64,000 nucleotides of DNA from Finegoldia magna_J (lineage in GTDB: Bacteria > Bacillota > Clostridia > Tissierellales > Peptoniphilaceae). This document shows positions 18,233-28,087 of the stretch, piece after piece. Each line of letters starts with the position of its first letter. The first letter of the stretch is position 1. The DNA lies in the NCBI RefSeq assembly GCF_002243175.1, contig NZ_NDYF01000010.1:124001-188000 (forward strand), read 5' to 3'. Made by a program: the position numbers and the translations under genes. Below the pieces are notes generated by a model. It was not told the DNA's origin. It made no database searches and worked only from the letters and a program-made list of their open reading frames with translations.

Positions 18233-18279
18233 AATCACCTTCTTAACTTTTATTATACACTAAAAATCAGAAGGTGATT
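18233..18279 (-). promoter_or_regulatory. Inverted repeat around the response-regulator promoter and ribosome binding site
   Basis: Perfect 11-bp arms AATCACCTTCT and AGAAGGTGATT are separated by 25 bases and followed by TTTTT in the minus direction. The loop holds a TATAAT (18252-18257). The distal arm contains the ribosome binding site AAGGTG of the regulator. It could act as a weak terminator after uvrA and could hide the ribosome binding site in read-through RNA. Confidence 0.6.
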
Positions 18280-18290
18280 ATTACAAAAAT

Positions 18291-21110
18291 TTAACGATTC
18301 AATTTTGGAGCCAAATATTGACCAGTATATGAATTTTTCTTACTAATTAATTTTTCAGGAGTGCCTTGGAAGATAACTTGTCCTCCACCATTTCCTCCTT
18401 CAGGTCCCAAATCGATAATATAATCCGCGACCTTAATAACATCAAGATTATGTTCAATAACAATAACGGTATTTTCTTGATCCACAAGTCTTTGCAAGAC
18501 TTCAATTAATTTATCAATATCTGCTGAATGAAGACCCGTAGTTGGTTCATCCAGAATATATACAGTTTTTCCTGTACTTTTTTTAGATAATTCACTGGCA
18601 AGTTTTACTCTTTGCGCTTCTCCACCGGATAATTCAGTTGAAGATTGTCCTAATTTAAGATATCCCAAACCTACATCTTGTAAAGTTTGCAATTTGTTTT
18701 TAATTGGTGGGAAATTTCTAAAAAATTCTAACGCTTCATCAATTGTCATATCCAATACATCAGCGATATTTTTGCCTTTGTATTTTACTTGCAAAGTTTC
18801 TCTGTTGTATCTTTTTCCTTTACAAACATCACAAGGAACATAAACGTCTGGTAAAAAGTGCATTTCTACTTTTATAGTTCCATCGCCCTTACAAGCTTCA
18901 CACCTTCCACCCTTTACGTTAAATGAAAATCTTCCTTTTTGATATCCTCTCATATTTGCTTCAGGAGTCGATGCAAACAAATCTCTTATCAAATCAAACA
19001 CTTTTGTATAAGTTGCCGGATTACTTCGTGGAGTTCTACCAATCGGAGATTGATCTATTTGTACAACTTTATCCAAATTTTCAATTCCAGTGGCTGATTT
19101 GAATTTACCATTTTTCATCTTCGCATTATTCAAATCTCTGGCTAATTTCTTGTAGACAACTTCGTTGACCAATGAAGATTTGCCAGATCCTGAAACTCCT
19201 GTAACACAGTTGAAGCATGAAAGTGCAAATTTCGCATTTATATTCTTTAGGTTATTTTCTTTGCAACCTTTAAATTCTAAATATCCATTTGGTTTTCGTC
19301 TTTGTTCCGGAACAGGAATTGCCAATTCGCCCGACAAATACTTCCCTGTAATGGATCTTTTTTCTTTTATAATATCATCAATAGTTCCACAAGCTACGAT
19401 TTCGCCTCCATGAACACCAGCCCCCGGTCCGATGTCAACAAGATAATCGCATTCTTTCATCGTATCTTCATCGTGTTCAACTACAACCAAAGTATTTCCA
19501 ATATCCGTCAAATTTCTAAGCGCCTTAATCAATTTGTCATTGTCTCTTTGATGAAGTCCGATTGAAGGTTCATCTAATACATAGACAACGCCGACCAATG
19601 CAGATCCAATTTGTGTTGCCAATCTAATTCTCTGAGATTCTCCACCTGATAAAGTGGAAGCAGATCTATCCAAAGTCAAATAATCAAGCCCAACATCGTT
19701 CAAAAATTGAAGTCTACTTATAATTTCCTTCAATATTTCGTCTCCAATAAATTTCTTGGACTCTTCCAATTCCAAATCTTTGAACCATTGAAGAGAATCT
19801 TTTACAGGCATTTGGCATATTTCGTAAATATTTTTTTCATTTATGCGAACTGACAAATACTCATCTTTTAATCTAGCTCCATGACAATAATCGCATTCAA
19901 CGTCAGTCATGTATTCACCAATTTTTTGATGCATAGAATCTGTCGTACTTCTATTGTATCTTTCTTCTAAGTTTTTCAAAACTCCTTCAAATTTACCGTT
20001 GAATTTTTTTCGTCCAGAAAAATGACTATCAAAAATAAATGAGAGATTTTTCTTCGATCCATTTAAAATTTCATTAATCATATTCTTTGGAGCTTCTTTT
20101 ATTGGTTTGTCCAATGGAAAATCATAAGAATCAGCTATTGCTTTTATTATTTCAAAATAATATCCACCTGGTTTAGAAGATTGATAAGGATCTATTGCTC
20201 CTTGTAAAATCGACAAATCTTTATTAGGAATTACCAAATCTTCATCAACCTTTTTATGAAAACCAAGTCCATTACAATGCGGACACATCCCAAATGGATT
20301 ATTGAAAGAAAAATCTCTTGGCTCTAATTCTTGGTAAGAAATATGTCCATCTGGACAACTCATCGATGTACTGTAGGAAATTACGTCTTTACCAATTACA
20401 TCAACTTTTACATTATTTTCAGATAATCTAAGAGCAGTTTCTATTGAATCTGTAAGCCTTGAATCAATTCCGTCTTTTATGATAATTCTGTCGACAATTA
20501 CATCAATATCGTGTTTTTTATTTTTATCAAGTTCGATTTCCTCAGCTAATTCAACTTGCTCACCATCTACAATTGCTCTTATGAAACCATCTTTTCTTAA
20601 ATTTTGAAGTAGTTTCTTGAATTCACCCTTTTTATCTTTTACTACAGGACTCAAAATCTGAATTCTGGAACGTTCCTCTAATTCTTTCACGCTGTCTACA
20701 ATTTGGTCGACAGTTTGACTGACGATCTCTTTCCCACAAACTGGACAGTAAGCAGTTCCCACTCTTGCAAAAAGTAGTCTAAAATAATCGTATATTTCTG
20801 TAACAGTTCCCACTGTTGAACGTGGGTTATTGTTAGTTGTTTTTTGGTCGATAGAAATTGAAGGCGACAATCCTTCAATATATTCTACATCTGGTTTATC
20901 CATTTGCCCTAAAAATTGACGTGCATAAGAACTCAAAGATTCTACATATCTTCGTTGTCCTTCCGCATATATAGTATCAAATGCCAAAGAAGATTTACCC
21001 GATCCACTCAATCCAGTGAACACGACCATTTTATTTCTAGGAATGGTAAGGTCCACATTTTTTAAGTTATTCTCCTTTGCACCTTTTATAATAATTTTAT
21101 CTTTGCTCAT
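18291..21110 (-). CDS. uvrA: Excinuclease ABC subunit A
   Basis: Damage-sensing ATPase of nucleotide excision repair, 939 residues, the normal length. It has two ABC modules with Walker A motifs GLSGSGKSS near residue 34 and GVSGSGKSS near 635, signatures LSGGESQRIRLA and LSGGEAQRVKLA, and Walker B VLDEPSIGL and ILDEPTTGL. Zinc-binding CxxC pairs are seen at CPVCG, CPHCNG, CDYCHG and CEACKG/CDVCKG. It follows uvrB by 9 bases and shares the LexA-like controlled promoter. Confidence 0.98.
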   Translation of the reverse strand: MSKDKIIIKGAKENNLKNVDLTIPRNKMVVFTGLSGSGKSSLAFDTIYAEGQRRYVESLSSYARQFLGQMDKPDVEYIEGLSPSISIDQKTTNNNPRSTVGTVTEIYDYFRLLFARVGTAYCPVCGKEIVSQTVDQIVDSVKELEERSRIQILSPVVKDKKGEFKKLLQNLRKDGFIRAIVDGEQVELAEEIELDKNKKHDIDVIVDRIIIKDGIDSRLTDSIETALRLSENNVKVDVIGKDVISYSTSMSCPDGHISYQELEPRDFSFNNPFGMCPHCNGLGFHKKVDEDLVIPNKDLSILQGAIDPYQSSKPGGYYFEIIKAIADSYDFPLDKPIKEAPKNMINEILNGSKKNLSFIFDSHFSGRKKFNGKFEGVLKNLEERYNRSTTDSMHQKIGEYMTDVECDYCHGARLKDEYLSVRINEKNIYEICQMPVKDSLQWFKDLELEESKKFIGDEILKEIISRLQFLNDVGLDYLTLDRSASTLSGGESQRIRLATQIGSALVGVVYVLDEPSIGLHQRDNDKLIKALRNLTDIGNTLVVVEHDEDTMKECDYLVDIGPGAGVHGGEIVACGTIDDIIKEKRSITGKYLSGELAIPVPEQRRKPNGYLEFKGCKENNLKNINAKFALSCFNCVTGVSGSGKSSLVNEVVYKKLARDLNNAKMKNGKFKSATGIENLDKVVQIDQSPIGRTPRSNPATYTKVFDLIRDLFASTPEANMRGYQKGRFSFNVKGGRCEACKGDGTIKVEMHFLPDVYVPCDVCKGKRYNRETLQVKYKGKNIADVLDMTIDEALEFFRNFPPIKNKLQTLQDVGLGYLKLGQSSTELSGGEAQRVKLASELSKKSTGKTVYILDEPTTGLHSADIDKLIEVLQRLVDQENTVIVIEHNLDVIKVADYIIDLGPEGGNGGGQVIFQGTPEKLISKKNSYTGQYLAPKLNR

Positions 21111-21119
21111 TTTGCTCCT

Positions 21120-23090
21120 TTAGTAAGTGTTTTTCAAGTTTCTTATTTGATCTCTAAGTGTAGCAGCTCTTTCGAAATCTAATTCTTCCGCAGCTTTTAA
21201 CATTTCTGTGTTCAAATTTTCAATAATAACTTCGATTTCGTCCTTTGAAAACTCCGTAACTTTATTAGCATCATAATTTTCATTTTCTTCTGCCACAAAA
21301 GTATTTTGGATTCTTTTTCTAACAGATTTATTAATAGTAGTTGGAATAATGTTGTGCTCTTCGTTGTATTCTTCTTGTATTTCTCTACGTCTATTAGTTT
21401 CTGTTATAGCCACATCCATCGACCTAGTAATCGTATCACCGTACATTATAACGTGACCATTTGAGTTTCTAGCTGCTCTACCGATAGTTTGTATAAGAGA
21501 AGTCTCTGAACGCAAGAAACCTTCCTTATCAGCATCCAAAATCGCAATCAGAGAAACTTCTGGTAAATCCAAACCCTCTCTCAAAAGGTTGATACCAACA
21601 AGTACATCGTATTTTCCTTCTCTCAAATCTCTGATGATTTCCATTCTTTCAATCGTATCAATATCTGAATGCAAATACGTTACTTTTATATCCAAATCTT
21701 CAAGATATCGTGTCAAGTCTTCACTCATTTTTTTAGTAAGGGTTGTGATCAGAACACGTTCACCTTTTTCAATAATTTTATTGATTTCACTAACCAAATC
21801 ATCGATTTGTCCCTTTGTAGAACGAACTTCAATTTTGGGATCTAATAATCCCGTAGGTCTGATAATTTGTTCAACTACTTCATTAGTTTTTGCTTTTTCA
21901 TATTTTCCTGGAGTTGCCGACACATATATTACTTGATTCATCATCGATTCAAATTCATTAAATCTCAAAGGACGATTGTCCAATGCAGAAGGCAATCTGA
22001 AACCATAATCAACCAAGCTGGTTTTTCTGGACCTATCTCCCTCATACATTCCTCCGATTTGAGGAACAGTAACATGTGATTCGTCTATCATTGTCACAAA
22101 ATCTTTTGGGAAATAGTCGATAAGAGTGTAAGGTCTGCTTCCAGGCTTTCTCTGGGACATATGTCTTGAATAGTTTTCTATTCCAGTACAAAATCCCATT
22201 TCTTTTAACATTTCTATATCATATCTCGTTCTTTGCTCTAATCTTTGAGCTTCCAACAATTTATTGTGATCTTTAAAGTATTTTAATCTATCTTCTAATT
22301 CTTCTTCTATAGTTACGATAGCTTTTTCAACTTTTTTCTGAGTTGTTGCATAGTGACTTGCTGGATATATTGCAACGTGATTTCTTTCTCCGACGATTTC
22401 TCCAGTCAACGCATCTATTTCAGTAATTCTATCTATTTCGTCACCGAAAAATTCTATTCTAACGCTTTTTTCACCACTTGATGCTGGGAAAATATCCAAG
22501 CTATCTCCTCTGACTCTGAAAGTTCCTCTGGTAAAATTAATATCATTTCTAACGTATTGAATGTCGATTAATTTTTTCATAACTTCAGTTCTATCTTTTT
22601 CCATTCCTGGGCGCAAAGATATAACCAAATTTTCGTAATCAATTGGATCTCCCAAACCATAAATACACGAAACAGAAGACACAATAATAACATCTCTTCT
22701 TTCAAACAAACTCATCGTAGCGCTATGGCGAAGCTTGTCCAATTCCTCATTGATACTTGAATCTTTCTCAATATAAGTATCTGATTGAACAACATATGCT
22801 TCTGGTTGATAATAATCGTAATACGAAACGAAAAATTCAACTGCATTTTCTGGAAAAAATTCCCTAAACTCACTAGCTAACTGATATGCCAAAGTTTTGT
22901 TGTGAGCTATAACCAAAGTCGGCCTTTGAACTTTTTGAATAATATTTGCCATCGTAAAAGTTTTACCTGAACCAGTAACTCCTTTTAAAATTTGATGATT
23001 TTTTCCATTTTCCAAACCATTTGCAAGTTTATCAATCGCTTGTGGTTGATCACCTGTTGGCTTGAATTTTGAATGTAATTTAAATTCCAT
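21120..23090 (-). CDS. uvrB: Excinuclease ABC subunit B
   Basis: The helicase-like subunit that verifies the lesion and loads UvrC, 656 residues. Walker A is GVTGSGKTFTMA near 40; the beta-hairpin region YYDYYQPEAYV is near 92; DESHV is the DEAD-like box; SATPGKYE and the motif VI region QTIGRAARN follow. The C-terminal UVR domain (residues 620-656) contacts UvrA and UvrC. First gene of uvrBA, with a LexA-like box in its leader. Confidence 0.98.
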   Translation of the reverse strand: MEFKLHSKFKPTGDQPQAIDKLANGLENGKNHQILKGVTGSGKTFTMANIIQKVQRPTLVIAHNKTLAYQLASEFREFFPENAVEFFVSYYDYYQPEAYVVQSDTYIEKDSSINEELDKLRHSATMSLFERRDVIIVSSVSCIYGLGDPIDYENLVISLRPGMEKDRTEVMKKLIDIQYVRNDINFTRGTFRVRGDSLDIFPASSGEKSVRIEFFGDEIDRITEIDALTGEIVGERNHVAIYPASHYATTQKKVEKAIVTIEEELEDRLKYFKDHNKLLEAQRLEQRTRYDIEMLKEMGFCTGIENYSRHMSQRKPGSRPYTLIDYFPKDFVTMIDESHVTVPQIGGMYEGDRSRKTSLVDYGFRLPSALDNRPLRFNEFESMMNQVIYVSATPGKYEKAKTNEVVEQIIRPTGLLDPKIEVRSTKGQIDDLVSEINKIIEKGERVLITTLTKKMSEDLTRYLEDLDIKVTYLHSDIDTIERMEIIRDLREGKYDVLVGINLLREGLDLPEVSLIAILDADKEGFLRSETSLIQTIGRAARNSNGHVIMYGDTITRSMDVAITETNRRREIQEEYNEEHNIIPTTINKSVRKRIQNTFVAEENENYDANKVTEFSKDEIEVIIENLNTEMLKAAEELDFERAATLRDQIRNLKNTY

Positions 23091-23101
23091 AACTCACCCC
23101 T

Positions 23102-23115
23102 TGAACATATGTTTT
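23102..23115. promoter_or_regulatory. lexA box: LexA (SOS) box of uvrBA
   Basis: TGAACATATGTTTT matches the Firmicute LexA/DinR consensus CGAAC-N4-GTTCG in its core GAAC-ATAT-GTTT, one core mismatch. It lies at or just after the expected transcription start of the uvrBA promoter, where repressor would block initiation. Confidence 0.8.
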
Positions 23116-23123
23116 ACTTTAAC

Positions 23124-23152
23124 ATTATATATCATCTGTCTGTTTAATTCAA
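23124..23152 (-). promoter_or_regulatory. Promoter of uvrBA
   Basis: TTGAAT (-35, 23147-23152) and TATAAT (-10, 23124-23129), spacer 17, on the minus strand. Confidence 0.8.
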
Positions 23153-23214
23153 TAAACAATAATTCGCATTGATTTTTAAAAAATTTCAAAAAATAAAAAT
23201 CTTTCAATTAAAAA

Positions 23215-23233
23215 CTAGGCTCTCAGAGCCTAG
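23215..23233 (-). terminator. Terminator after the symporter
   Basis: An 8-bp stem with a 3-base loop (CTAGGCTC-TGA-GAGCCTAG) followed by TTTTTAATTG on the minus strand. Confidence 0.85.
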
Positions 23234-23245
23234 CCAAAAAATTCT

Positions 23246-24496
23246 TTATAAATCTTCTTCATTTATTACTTTTTCATTGAAACCGTCTTTGTATTCATCG
23301 TTCTTTACAATATGTCTGTTGAATATTTTATCGATAGCTACAGAGATTGCAGTATCCCCAGAAATATTCGCAGCAGTTCCAAATGAATCTTGTGTCAAAT
23401 AAAGTGTAATCAATAATGATGCAAGTTCACCTTCTGATGGAATTCCAACTACTGGCAAAAATGGCAAAGCACTCATAACTGCTCCACCCGGAGCTCCTGG
23501 TGCAGCAACCATAGCTATTCCAAGAATTGCCATATATCTTAACATTAGTAAGTAAGAATGATCCATTCCATACATTGTTAATATTGTAAAAGTACAAGCA
23601 GTAATTGTAATCATTGAACCTGGCATATGAACCGTAGCTCCCAATGGAATTACAAAATCTCTAATATTTTTACTTACTGAGTTTTGTTTAGCACATTCCA
23701 AGTTTACCGGAATTGTTGCAACAGATGATTGAGTTCCTATCGCTGTCAAATATCCCTTGATTTGATTTTTGATAAGTTTTATAGGATTTTTCTTTGTGTA
23801 AATGCCACTTATTACAAATAATACTGATACATATATTAAATGAAGTGCAATTACACATAAGAATATCTTCCAGAAAATTGAAAGCACTGCAAATACAGAT
23901 CCTGTGAATGCCATTTTTGAAAAATTACCAAAAATAAAGAAAGGTAATAATGGTACAATTGCAGTCGATAATACTTTTGTTATTATGTCATTAAATTCTC
24001 CAACTAATCCATAACAAAATTCACCTTTGCCTTGTTTCCTTAACCATGAAATTGCAATTCCCATCATAAATGCAAAAATAATCGATGAAGTTACATCAAA
24101 AAATGGTTTAATTGGAACCTCAAAAAATGGATCCATTCCTATTTTGGTTGAAGCTTGAATCTTAGAAACTTGATCTGGACTTATAAATGCTGGGAATATA
24201 TTTGAACTCATAACGTATGATAATGATCCCCCAACAATAGTAGATGCATAAGCAATTACAACAGTTACTAATAATAATTTTCCAGCTCCCTCTCCAAGAT
24301 CAGCAATTCCTTTCGTTACAAAAGCGATAATCATAAGAGGAATAACAAAGTTTAAGAATGCTCCGAACATTGACGAGAATGTTACTGCAGTTTTTACAAA
24401 CCATTGAGGCATATACAAACCAGCTAAAGTACCTAATCCGATCGCGATTAATAATTTTGGTATTAATCCTAGTTTTTTCTTTTCAGTTTTACTCAT
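23246..24496 (-). CDS. Dicarboxylate/amino acid:cation symporter (DAACS family)
   Basis: A 416-residue membrane carrier that imports acidic or small neutral amino acids, or C4-dicarboxylates, with Na+ or H+. Eight or so membrane segments are seen. The first re-entrant loop has the serine-rich SSVATIPV near residue 252, and the next block is PLGATVHMPGS, where well-studied glutamate carriers have NMDGT; that is the ion- and substrate-binding helix. The change to HMPGS makes the substrate hard to predict. It stands alone between uvrB and an ABC exporter. Confidence 0.9.
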   Translation of the reverse strand: MSKTEKKKLGLIPKLLIAIGLGTLAGLYMPQWFVKTAVTFSSMFGAFLNFVIPLMIIAFVTKGIADLGEGAGKLLLVTVVIAYASTIVGGSLSYVMSSNIFPAFISPDQVSKIQASTKIGMDPFFEVPIKPFFDVTSSIIFAFMMGIAISWLRKQGKGEFCYGLVGEFNDIITKVLSTAIVPLLPFFIFGNFSKMAFTGSVFAVLSIFWKIFLCVIALHLIYVSVLFVISGIYTKKNPIKLIKNQIKGYLTAIGTQSSVATIPVNLECAKQNSVSKNIRDFVIPLGATVHMPGSMITITACTFTILTMYGMDHSYLLMLRYMAILGIAMVAAPGAPGGAVMSALPFLPVVGIPSEGELASLLITLYLTQDSFGTAANISGDTAISVAIDKIFNRHIVKNDEYKDGFNEKVINEEDL

Positions 24497-24666
24497 AGTT
24501 TTACTAATCTCCTTTTTTCTTTATTTATATGTAAAAAACTTAACATATTTATAATAACCTATAATATTTTACAATACAAATGAAAAAAACGCAAGTATTT
24601 TCGCAAATTTTTAACAATTTTTATAAATTTTTTCATTTTTAGTAATATTTTCTTCTAAATAAAAAA

Positions 24667-24692
24667 TGAGACTCTTATAACTCAAAGTCTCA
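24667..24692 (-). terminator. Terminator after the ABC-2 exporter operon
   Basis: A 7-bp stem TGAGACT/AGTCTCA followed by a T-rich tail (ATTTTTTATTT) on the minus strand, 12 bases after the ATPase stop. Confidence 0.75.
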
Positions 24693-24703
24693 TACATTTT
24701 ATA

Positions 24704-25552
24704 TTAAATTTCAAACAATTCCATGTATCTTTCTTGAGAAGATTTTGATTTCTTGTCTATACTAAAAATCTCAACATCCAATTGGGATAAAATCTTCAAA
24801 ATTGATTTAATATTTTCATCTTTTAGAATAATCAAATTATTTTCGTATTCATATCCGTTATTTATCAAAGTTTTTCTGACAAGTTCATCATTTGAAGTTG
24901 AAAGATTCAAATATTTCACAGATTCTAATTTTTCTTCTAAGATTTTCTTATCTTTCAAAAATAAAATATCACGACTTATATCATCCAAATCATTCAACCC
25001 ATGGCTTGATATAATAATTCCTACATTTTGTTTAGCAATGTCTTTCAAGAAATTCTTCGTTTTAATAACACTAGTTGGATCCAAACCATTTAACGGTTCA
25101 TCTAACAAAACATAATCATTTCCTGGCAAGAATGACATCGCAAGCATCAATTTTTTCTTCATTCCCAATGAATATTCTCCAACTCTCTTATTTACAAATC
25201 CTTCTATTTCAAATTTTTTGCAAATATTATTCACATCATCTGAATTTTTGTTATAAGCATTCTTGATTAATTCCAAGTAATCTATGCCCTTCATATTGCC
25301 ATCAAGGATAGTTTCATCTCTGAAAAAAGTCAGTTTATTGAAGATTTTTTCATCACTATATTGTTCATCATCAATCACTACTTTTCCACCGTCAACTTTT
25401 ATAGAATTAGATATGCTGTTCATCAAAGTCGTTTTACCAGATCCATTTGGCCCAACTAATGCTTTTATTTTTCCTTTTTCAAGCTCAAAATTAACCTTAT
25501 CTAATATAGTTTTGTCGCCGTATTTCTTTTCTAAATCAATAACTTGTAACAT
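24704..25552 (-). CDS. ABC exporter ATPase (BcrA/CcmA-like)
   Basis: A 282-residue ATPase. Walker A is GPNGSGKTT near residue 36, Walker B YVLLDEPLNGLD near 150 and the H-loop SSHGLNDL near 186. The signature is EYSLGMKKKL in place of LSGGQ, a usual variant in drug and peptide exporters of the BcrA type. The C-terminal 80 residues form a separate small domain. Its ATG directly follows the stop of the permease gene (TAA then ATG), so the two are coupled subunits. Confidence 0.9.
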   Translation of the reverse strand: MLQVIDLEKKYGDKTILDKVNFELEKGKIKALVGPNGSGKTTLMNSISNSIKVDGGKVVIDDEQYSDEKIFNKLTFFRDETILDGNMKGIDYLELIKNAYNKNSDDVNNICKKFEIEGFVNKRVGEYSLGMKKKLMLAMSFLPGNDYVLLDEPLNGLDPTSVIKTKNFLKDIAKQNVGIIISSHGLNDLDDISRDILFLKDKKILEEKLESVKYLNLSTSNDELVRKTLINNGYEYENNLIILKDENIKSILKILSQLDVEIFSIDKKSKSSQERYMELFEI

Positions 25553-27976
25553 TTATTTCCTCTTTTCTTCAAATTTCTTCTTGCTAATAAAATACAACAC
25601 TACAGTCCATAAAATAACTGATATCACACCAAGCATAAAATTTAAATATCCATTTTGTTGATGAAATGACATAAATCCATTCGCCATACCCGAACTATCA
25701 ATATAAGATAAAGGTAAAAATGCTGGAACTATTTTCGCCATATAAGGTAATCCTATTGATAAAATTACAATCAGTGCAATAACCAAATTGGACATTTTAT
25801 TATCTATAAATAGTTTTATAAGGTTTATAACCATTGATATACAAGCACACACTAGTATAGACAATATCACACTCTTGATGATAAATTCCCTGTATCTCAT
25901 AACTTCTGCACTGAACATTATGTTTGATATTCCCATTGTCGGAAGTTGTGAATTGCCAACTCCACCAAGCGCTAATCCTATTGCAAATACAATTACCAAA
26001 ACAATTAAGAATCCAATTATCGTGCTGAAAATACTTGATAATACATTTCTTCTGTAAATAGAATTTATGTTAAGTGGTGTTAGTTTTTGTATTTCTATAA
26101 TTTTCTTATTTCTAGATAGCAAACTTCCAAACAAACAAGCGGATAATAATGTCACAAAAACATTGAATTTTGTGTAGAATAAGTCGTACAACAGATTAAT
26201 CCCAGAAATCCCCTCACTACTTCCATTAAACAAATATGAAAATATTCTGTCTTTTATCTTCAAATACTTAACTCCATCTTCTGGATTGTAATCCACATTA
26301 TATATTCCATCGTATAATCTATTAGAAGGAGTCACCTTCATATTCTTTAATATTTCAAGCTTATCGTACATATATCGTTTTGTGTACATACTCAATGAAT
26401 CGCTCTTGTCCATGAAACCACTACTTTGATCGAACCTCAAATCCCCAGATGTCAATTTGTCTTGATAAAATTTGTAGAATTTATCTGGATCTTTTTCTCT
26501 ATTGATGTACACTCTGTATTCTTTGATTCCGCCTTCAAATTCTTTTTCAAAATTTTCTAGATTTTGTTTAATTTCCGCGTCTGTCATATAAGGATCATTT
26601 AAAATCTTCGCCTTATAGGATTCTCCAAAAGCTAAGTAATTCTTGTAAACTTGCTCTCCTTCTTCACGTAATTTATTGTATTTTTCAGTTTTAAAAGCCG
26701 TAAATAACGAAAACAATCCAACTGAAACCACAATAAACACAACCATTTGCTTGGAAATTATATTAGTTAACACCAACCCCTTCACACTAGTCGTGTCAAC
26801 TTTTCTGTAGGATACTTTTTCTTTTTTCGCTCTATCTTTGACACTGAAACAGCAAACTAAAAGAATTATATCCATCAACAACAAGCATACAATTTGCATC
26901 CAAGAAAAATATTTAGTTATGAATAGTGGATTGAATCTGTGATTGAACAGTAACAAATCACCAACAAAACCACCAATAACAATAATAGAACAAACCATCT
27001 CCATTGTTTTTGATGTGAAAATTTTCTTAACAAATGATAATATTCCAAATACAAAAGTAGAAGATAAAACCAAAGTTACAATTGCTCGCAACAAGATTTC
27101 GTAAGGTTTCAAATACTCCAACTTCACAAATCCTAAGTTCTGTTTTTCAGTTAAGAATTTGTATCTTTCAAGTACAGATATGTGGTAGTAATCAAATTTG
27201 CCAAAACCATCCAGAAATACTGTGCTAATTAACAATAGGAATAATAAAACAGAGACAATATACACTACGTAAATTAATAGACTCATAAGAAATCTATTCT
27301 TCGTAATTGAAATATTTTTGAATGGTAACTTCTTCAATACATCGTCATTTTCCAGGGAAATTATTAGAAATATTGCTAAAAAAGCTGCCGGCACTACGCC
27401 GAATAAAATAGACGATTGTTTAGAAATAATTGCCGCAAAATTCAACTGTTTATATTCATTAATAATTCCGTTTGTTTTTGTTGAATTATCGGCATTCCTG
27501 TGTTTAATAAAATTAATGTAGTCTTTATCTACTTTTATTTTTTTGTATTCAGTATGAGAATCCAATTCTCCTAAAAGTTCTAAAACATTTTGTTCGTGAG
27601 TATAGATTGATTTAGCATCGTATTTCCTACTGTATTCTCCAAACGATGATTTATTCGTATTTGTCGACATAAAATTGTCTATCTCGTACAAATTATCCGA
27701 TAATTTCCCATAATATTTTAATTCTGTATCATATATTTTTTCATTTTCTTCAACGCTTAACTTTGGATTTAATTTTTTGCCACTTCGTTTGTTTTTCAAA
27801 AAATACGCAATCAAACTATCCGTGCTGGATTCTATTTCTTTAATTCTGTCCAACTCAAAATATGTTGACTTTTGCATTTGTAAAAATATAGTCGCGAAGC
27901 ACATTATTAACGACAATAATATCACGAAAAAATATGTTTTGTTTCTGATTAGTTTTTTATGTAAATATTTTAGCAT
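25553..27976 (-). CDS. ABC-2 type exporter permease, large
   Basis: An 807-residue membrane protein. After an N-terminal helix (residues 15-33) comes an extracytoplasmic region of about 150 residues, then about six helices (190-390), a second extracytoplasmic region (420-600) and a further set of about six helices to the end. It thus looks like two fused half-permeases with the same layout. I do not recognise a named family beyond ABC-2-like exporters of lantibiotics or peptides. GGAGG lies six bases before the ATG. The substrate is unknown. Confidence 0.8.
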   Translation of the reverse strand: MLKYLHKKLIRNKTYFFVILLSLIMCFATIFLQMQKSTYFELDRIKEIESSTDSLIAYFLKNKRSGKKLNPKLSVEENEKIYDTELKYYGKLSDNLYEIDNFMSTNTNKSSFGEYSRKYDAKSIYTHEQNVLELLGELDSHTEYKKIKVDKDYINFIKHRNADNSTKTNGIINEYKQLNFAAIISKQSSILFGVVPAAFLAIFLIISLENDDVLKKLPFKNISITKNRFLMSLLIYVVYIVSVLLFLLLISTVFLDGFGKFDYYHISVLERYKFLTEKQNLGFVKLEYLKPYEILLRAIVTLVLSSTFVFGILSFVKKIFTSKTMEMVCSIIVIGGFVGDLLLFNHRFNPLFITKYFSWMQIVCLLLMDIILLVCCFSVKDRAKKEKVSYRKVDTTSVKGLVLTNIISKQMVVFIVVSVGLFSLFTAFKTEKYNKLREEGEQVYKNYLAFGESYKAKILNDPYMTDAEIKQNLENFEKEFEGGIKEYRVYINREKDPDKFYKFYQDKLTSGDLRFDQSSGFMDKSDSLSMYTKRYMYDKLEILKNMKVTPSNRLYDGIYNVDYNPEDGVKYLKIKDRIFSYLFNGSSEGISGINLLYDLFYTKFNVFVTLLSACLFGSLLSRNKKIIEIQKLTPLNINSIYRRNVLSSIFSTIIGFLIVLVIVFAIGLALGGVGNSQLPTMGISNIMFSAEVMRYREFIIKSVILSILVCACISMVINLIKLFIDNKMSNLVIALIVILSIGLPYMAKIVPAFLPLSYIDSSGMANGFMSFHQQNGYLNFMLGVISVILWTVVLYFISKKKFEEKRK

Positions 27977-28027
27977 TGTTTCCTCCTGCGATAACTTGAT
28001 ATATTACAAATATTATACCCAAATTTC

Positions 28028-28065
28028 AAAAAAAAAAAAAAGAAAATCGATGATTTTTACATCGA
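28028..28065 (-). terminator. Terminator after the CWB2-CAP gene
   Basis: A 6-bp stem TCGATG/CATCGA (28047-28052, 28060-28065) is followed on the minus strand by a tail of about 17 nearly unbroken T residues. Confidence 0.85.
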
Positions 28066-28087
28066 CTTTCATTTCTTAACTCTAATA

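Noticed and set aside
18227..18238. GTG start for the response regulator at 18238
   Set aside because: The GTG is part of the ribosome binding site AAGGTG, and the ATG nine bases on gives the normal receiver-domain start.
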